Below, one piece after another: positions 54,676 to 60,600 of a stretch of 64,000 nucleotides of DNA (positions are counted from its first letter, which is position 1; each line of letters starts with the position of its first letter). The translations under genes were made by a program, and so were the position numbers. The notes beneath the pieces are model-generated. The model was not told the origin of the DNA. It saw nothing but the letters and a program-made list of their open reading frames with translations, and searched no databases. This DNA is from Maniola hyperantus (Eukaryota; Arthropoda; Insecta; Lepidoptera; Nymphalidae): positions 6,723,439-6,787,438 of the forward strand of contig NC_048561.1 of assembly GCF_902806685.2 (NCBI RefSeq). The letters run 5' to 3'.

Positions 54676-57600
54676 AAAACGTTTATTTTGTAAGGCTGTG
54701 CCGCACATTACCAGCTAGACGACTTTGACGACCTCCCTGGCGCAGTGGTGAGCGCTGTGGTCTTAATAGTGGGAGGTCCCGGGTTCGGCTCCTGGCAGGG
54801 GTTTGGAATTTTATAATTTCTAAATTTCTGGTCTGGTCTGGTGGGAGGCTTCGGCCGTGGCTAGTTACCACCCTACCGGCAAAGCCGTGCCGCCAAGCGA
54901 TTTAGCGTTCCGGTACGATGCCGTGTAGAAACCAAAGGGGTATGGGTTTAATAAAAACTGCCATACCCCTTCCAGGTTAGCCCGCTATCATCTTAGACTG
55001 CATCATCACTTACCACCAGGTGAGATTGCAGTCAAGGGCTAACTTGTATCTGAATTAAAAAAAAAAAAAAAAAAAAAAGACCTGGTTAGGTTATACCGGC
55101 GCCTCTAATACACAAATTTCGTCTTCTTTTCTTCTTAAAATGCCGTCTCCTATCGGAGGTTGGCAATCATTAGGGCTATCTGCACCTTGGACACTGCGCT
55201 GCTCGGAAAAGAGATCGGGTACTCTTCCCGTATCATTGGCGTAAATTCTTTAGCTACGATGTTCTTCTACGGGTGGTCTTCTGTCGGACAAGATACTTTG
55301 CGATCGTAATCTCAGCTTGCCATAACGCATAAGACTCGCACGTTTTTTTTTTTTTAAAGAATATTAGCCATATTAAATGACTAATATTCCCCTTTCCTCT
55401 CCAATTAAGCGTCAGGCTTGTGCTAGGAGTAGGTACGACAAATAGTGCAACGGGCGGGATTTGAACCGTCGACCTTTCGGTTTTCAGTCCACTCCTATAC
55501 CGGTTGAGCTATTGAGGCTCATGAGGTTGTTTACCGTCCGTTTTTTTGTATGGTGTGAAAACCTGGACACTTACGGATACCTTGTGTAAATAGTTAAAGC
55601 TTTTGAAATGTGGGTATCCATAAGAATGTTGAGAATCTCTTGGGTACTGCGTGTCAAAAATGCAACTGTACTACTAGAAAGAAAGAAAGAAAGACGTTTA
55701 TTTTTTAAGGCTGTACCACACATTACCAGCTAGACCTGGTTAGGTCATACCGGCGCCTCTAATACTTGAGTACTAAGCAAAGATCTTGAAATCCTGAACA
55801 CCACAAAAGTGCGGAAGTTGGAGTACTTCGGCCACATTATGAGAAATAGCAAATACGATCTCCTTCAGCTCATTATTCAGGGGAAAATAGCCGGTAGAAG
55901 ACCACCCAGCCGAAGAAAAAGATCACTAGGACCTGATAATAAGTACCTAGTTCCAAAAATTCTATTCATCCCATAGATCAGCCTCAACAGACAGATCTCG
56001 GGACTACTCAGTGCCTTCAGATGAAGACTCCAGCACCCAGGAGGAGCCGAGGAAACCTCCGGATAGCTTCCTTGTCTGTGTCCACAATGTTTGCCACGAA
56101 ATCCCTTACGCCATTTTGAAGGTGAGCAATATTTTTCGAAATATCATATTCTCTCATATAATCTCTATAATATAAAAATGAATTACTAAATGTGTTGCTG
56201 ATCGCAAATCTCGAGACCAGCTGAACCGATTTCGCTAATTCTTTTTTTATAATATTCCTTGAAGTACGAGGATGGTTCTTACGGAGAGAAAAATTTGAAA
56301 AAATTCCTGAAAAACAATCGACTGTTAGGCGGTACGAAGTTCGCCGGGGCAGTTACCAGTTAGTAATATAAAAATGGAAAAGCGGACTGACTGACTGATC
56401 TATCAACGCACAGCTCATACCACTGGACGGATCGAGCTGAAATTTGGCATGCAGATAGGCATCCGCTAAGAAAGGATTTTAATAAACGAAGTAGCGGGTA
56501 TTATGATAAAGACCTTGATAGACCAATTATTTTCAAAACGAAATTGAAGCTATTTTATTTATCCTCCATTTGATGTGTTTATTTATTTATTTTTACTTTT
56601 TATTCCACTTATCTGTCGTCTATTCCTCTCTTATTTACTGTTGTATTTTTATTTATATATATACGTACGTATATTAAATGCGTATTTACTTTATTTAATT
56701 AGTACACCCCTTCCACTTTCTTTAATTTTTATAATTCCGCATAGGTAAGGCATTCCGAACCAGTGGTAGATGCATCCGACTATTCGAAAGTACTTGTAAA
56801 AGTTTATTTGAATAAAAAAGATTTTTATTTTATTTTTATTATTTAATATCCTCTACCCTAATATCGCTATTTTAGCGATAAGGCCGCCTATTGTATTTGC
56901 AAACATCTTTGTTATATTTCAATTGTTTTGGTTTTGGTGTACAAAGCATATTTTATTTTTACTTACCTTGGGGCCTTACTTCTGGATTCTGGACATTTAC
57001 AGTATTCTTTCATACATTTATTGTTTAACTAATCATGAACATGTCCTTATTTACAGGTGCCACTCACTGCGACAGCTTCTTACGTGATCTACCAAGCGTT
57101 GACCAAAGCTAGATGCCAAGACGACCCCAAACGGTAAGGACTTAAGAGTTCACTTCAGCAACTTTTCTAAGCCATCATCTTTGGTACAGGTAGATAGAGT
57201 AAACTGAAGCAGACTATTTTTTTGTTTACTTACCTACTTAATTTTTTTATAGCCTCGATAGCACAACCGTTAAAGGAGCGGACTGAAATCCGAAAGTTCA
57301 CCGGTTCAAATTCAGTTCAAAAACCCACCCTTTGCACTATCGTCGTATCTTACCTACTCCTAGTACAAGCTTTCTGCTTATTAAAAAAAAACTCATAGCA
57401 TTTCACAAACGATATTTTGTACGGTCGCTGAATCAAATGAAATTGGTCCTTCGAGCCAGATTTTGTGAAATTTGTTTTTGTTATAGATTCGTGTAGGTAA
57501 GCGGAGGAATTCGAGTGGGATAATCTAAATATATAAAAAGGAAAAGGTGACTGACTGACTGACTGATCTATCAACGCACAGCTCAGACTACTAGACGGGT

Positions 57601-60600
57601 CGGGCTGAAATTTGGCATGCAGATAGCTATTATGACGTAGGCATCCGCTACGAAGGTATTTTTGAAAATTCAACTCCTAAGGGGGTGAAATAGGGGTTTG
57701 AAATTTGTGTAGTCCACGCGGACGAAGTCGCGAGCATAAGCTTTATAAATGAAATTGGCAACGTGACGTGTTGTTTTGTTCCTACGTTTTTATACACTGA
57801 AGTTAAATGCATGAAATTGGTCCTTCGAACCGGATATTTCAAGAATTGGTTTTTGTTATAGATTCGTACTAGTTGAGGAGTTGGAGTGGGGCGGCAGAGC
57901 GGGCGCCGGTCCTCAGCAAAGAGCCCTTGCTGATGACGAGGTGGTCTACGCTACTCAGGTATGTTGGAAGGAAAAGGGAAATATTAGTCACATGACTAAC
58001 AAGGCTAATAGTTAAATCGGTCAAGTGTGAGTTGGACTCGCTCACGAAGTGTTCCGTACCATCGTACAAGATATCGCCATTTACATGTGATTGCAAGCCC
58101 GTCGGGGTGAACCCTTCTCATTCTGAGAGAAGACCCGTACTCAGTAGTGGCAAAGTTGACAAGATAAGATCTATTACAGTTGTTATCCATTTCATTTTTC
58201 AGGCAAGTTGGAAAACGCTGGGAAGGTTTGTTCTACAAGAAAGAGGCAGCACGGTCCCATTGCCACGACACCGGGCGTGCATAGCGCGGATACAACGCGG
58301 ACTGAGCATGACTAGAGGAGCTATTGCTGGTGAGTGAAAAGTGAACGTAAAGTGAAAGGTGAAAAGTAAAAGTTTTACTTTTCTTTCACTTTGTTTACTG
58401 GTTAGTTTAAAGTAAAAGTAAAATGAATATATTATCACTTTTCTTTCACTCCGTGGACTGGTTAGTTTAAAGTAAAAGTAAAGTTCAGGCCACAACAGAC
58501 GGGCAGCACAGTCCCATTGCCTCGACACCGTGCATGCATAGCACGGATGAAATGCAACGTGGACTAAGCATCACTAGAGGAGCTATTGCTGGTAAATTAA
58601 AAGTGAAAATGGAGTGAAAGTAAAGTGAAAAGTGAAACCATTTTCACTCTTTTCAGAATTTTGCAGGCTTGCTCATAGCTTGATGGCCAAAAAATGTTAA
58701 TTTTAAAAGTTTCATTGATCACGCTTTTAGTTCGGAATAACCAGTCCATTATATTATTTAACTAGCAATTGCCCGCGACTTCGTACGCGTAAAATTTCTG
58801 GTTTCTAATGAGATCTGAAATTTTCCTGCTGCAAAAGGCCTCACTTACCTACTCACTCTCACCTTACGGCACGGAGCCCAGAATACCTAAATGCCAATTT
58901 TCATATCTCTAACTTCAAAAACATAGGATTTTCATATAACTTTTTAACCCCCCTTCCCCCCCCCCCCTTAGGGGGAGAATTTAGTTAGATTATTTCTTAT
59001 CTGATACCTACCCCCTAGAAAGAACCTACATTTCTCAAGTAAAAATAACAATAGTTAAAACTTGCTAAAAAAACCCCTATTTTACCACCCTTAAGGGGGG
59101 AATTTCCCAAATTGACTTATACAGATTTTTATTATTTAAAGCCAATAACCTAAATGTCGATTTTCATGTCTTTAACTTCAAAACAAAGGACTTTCATACA
59201 ACCTTCGACCCTCCCTTTCACTACCTTAGGGGGGGAATTTTTCAAAACCATTTCTTAGCTGACACCTACGTCCTAGAAAGCACCTACCTTCCAAATTTCA
59301 AGTTTGTAGGCTGTATAGTTCCTGAGATTTCGTGATTAGTCAGTCAGTCAGTCAGTGAGTGAATGTTATTTCTCTTTTATATAATTAGATTAAAGAAAAA
59401 TCTTACTTAACTTACTTAGGTGGCCCCCTGGGCAGCATCATATCAAGTGACAACGTCGCTACAACAGAGTTCAAGACCCCTGTACAGAGTGCCTACAGCG
59501 ATCCTACTCATTGCAGGTACAATTTGACTGCTATTTATGGCTATTATTAAGCCTCCGTTGTCCGTCCGTCCGTCTGTCTGTCAGTGGGCTGTATCTCGTG
59601 AACCGTAATAGGTAGAGTTAAAATTTACTATTGCCGCTATAACATCAAAATTATAGTAAAAATTTGAAATGAAAAATGAAATATTTTAAAGCGCCATCTA
59701 TTGACAAGTAGCTATTGCTAAGAGTGTATCTTGCCGTTAGATGACGCTATATATTTTTTAGGGTTAGTTTCAGAAAAAATTCTACATGGCGTTGAATCTA
59801 TCACTTTCAATGTGCAAGTTGGATGGCATTCGATTAATTCTAAGGCTGGAACTATATAGCGCGCTTTGACTTTGCTCAGGCTTAAGATTGAGTTAAAACG
59901 AGACAGATTTATGTGAGAAATATAGCTCTGTCATATTATTTTAACTCTGTCTTAAGTCTAAGCTAAGTCAGAGTGCGCTCTATAGATCCCACCCTGTCAT
60001 CTCGACCTGTCGCGTACCCACTATTCTAGTCCAATTTTTAGGGTTCCGTACCTCAAAAGTAAAAACGGAACCGTTATAGGATCACTTTGTTGTCTGTCTG
60101 TCTGTCTGTCTGTCAAGAAACCTACAGGGTACTTCCCGTTGACCTAGAATCATGAAATTTGGCAGGTAGGTAGATCTTATAGCTGACATTTGGGGAAAAA
60201 TTTGAAAACCGTGAATTTAGGGTTAGATCACACAAAAAAAATTAAATTGTGGTCATGAACTAATAATTAGTATTTTCAACTTTCGAAGTGAGTGACTATA
60301 TCAAGTGGGGTATCATATGAAAGGTCTTCACCTGTACATTCTAAAACAGATTTATATTTATTTTTATGTATCATAGTTTTTGAATTATCCTGCAAAATGT
60401 CAAAAAAATACGACTGTAGTACGGAACCGTCATTGCGCGAGCCTGACTCGCACTTGGCCGCTTTTTTTTATAAAACTAGCTAATGCCCGCGACTTCGTCC
60501 GCGTGGACCACACAACAAACCTTAGGGGTTGAATTTTCAAAAATCCTTTCTTGGTGGATGCCTACGTCATATTAGCTATCTGCAATCTGCATGCCAAATT

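Noticed and set aside
25695..60483. A recurring small protein beginning MTISSGVSYE, seen about seven times on both strands
   Set aside because: It is one frame through copies of the same interspersed GGGTTCCGT element, with different stops and mutations. No splice context, and its spread follows the repeat.
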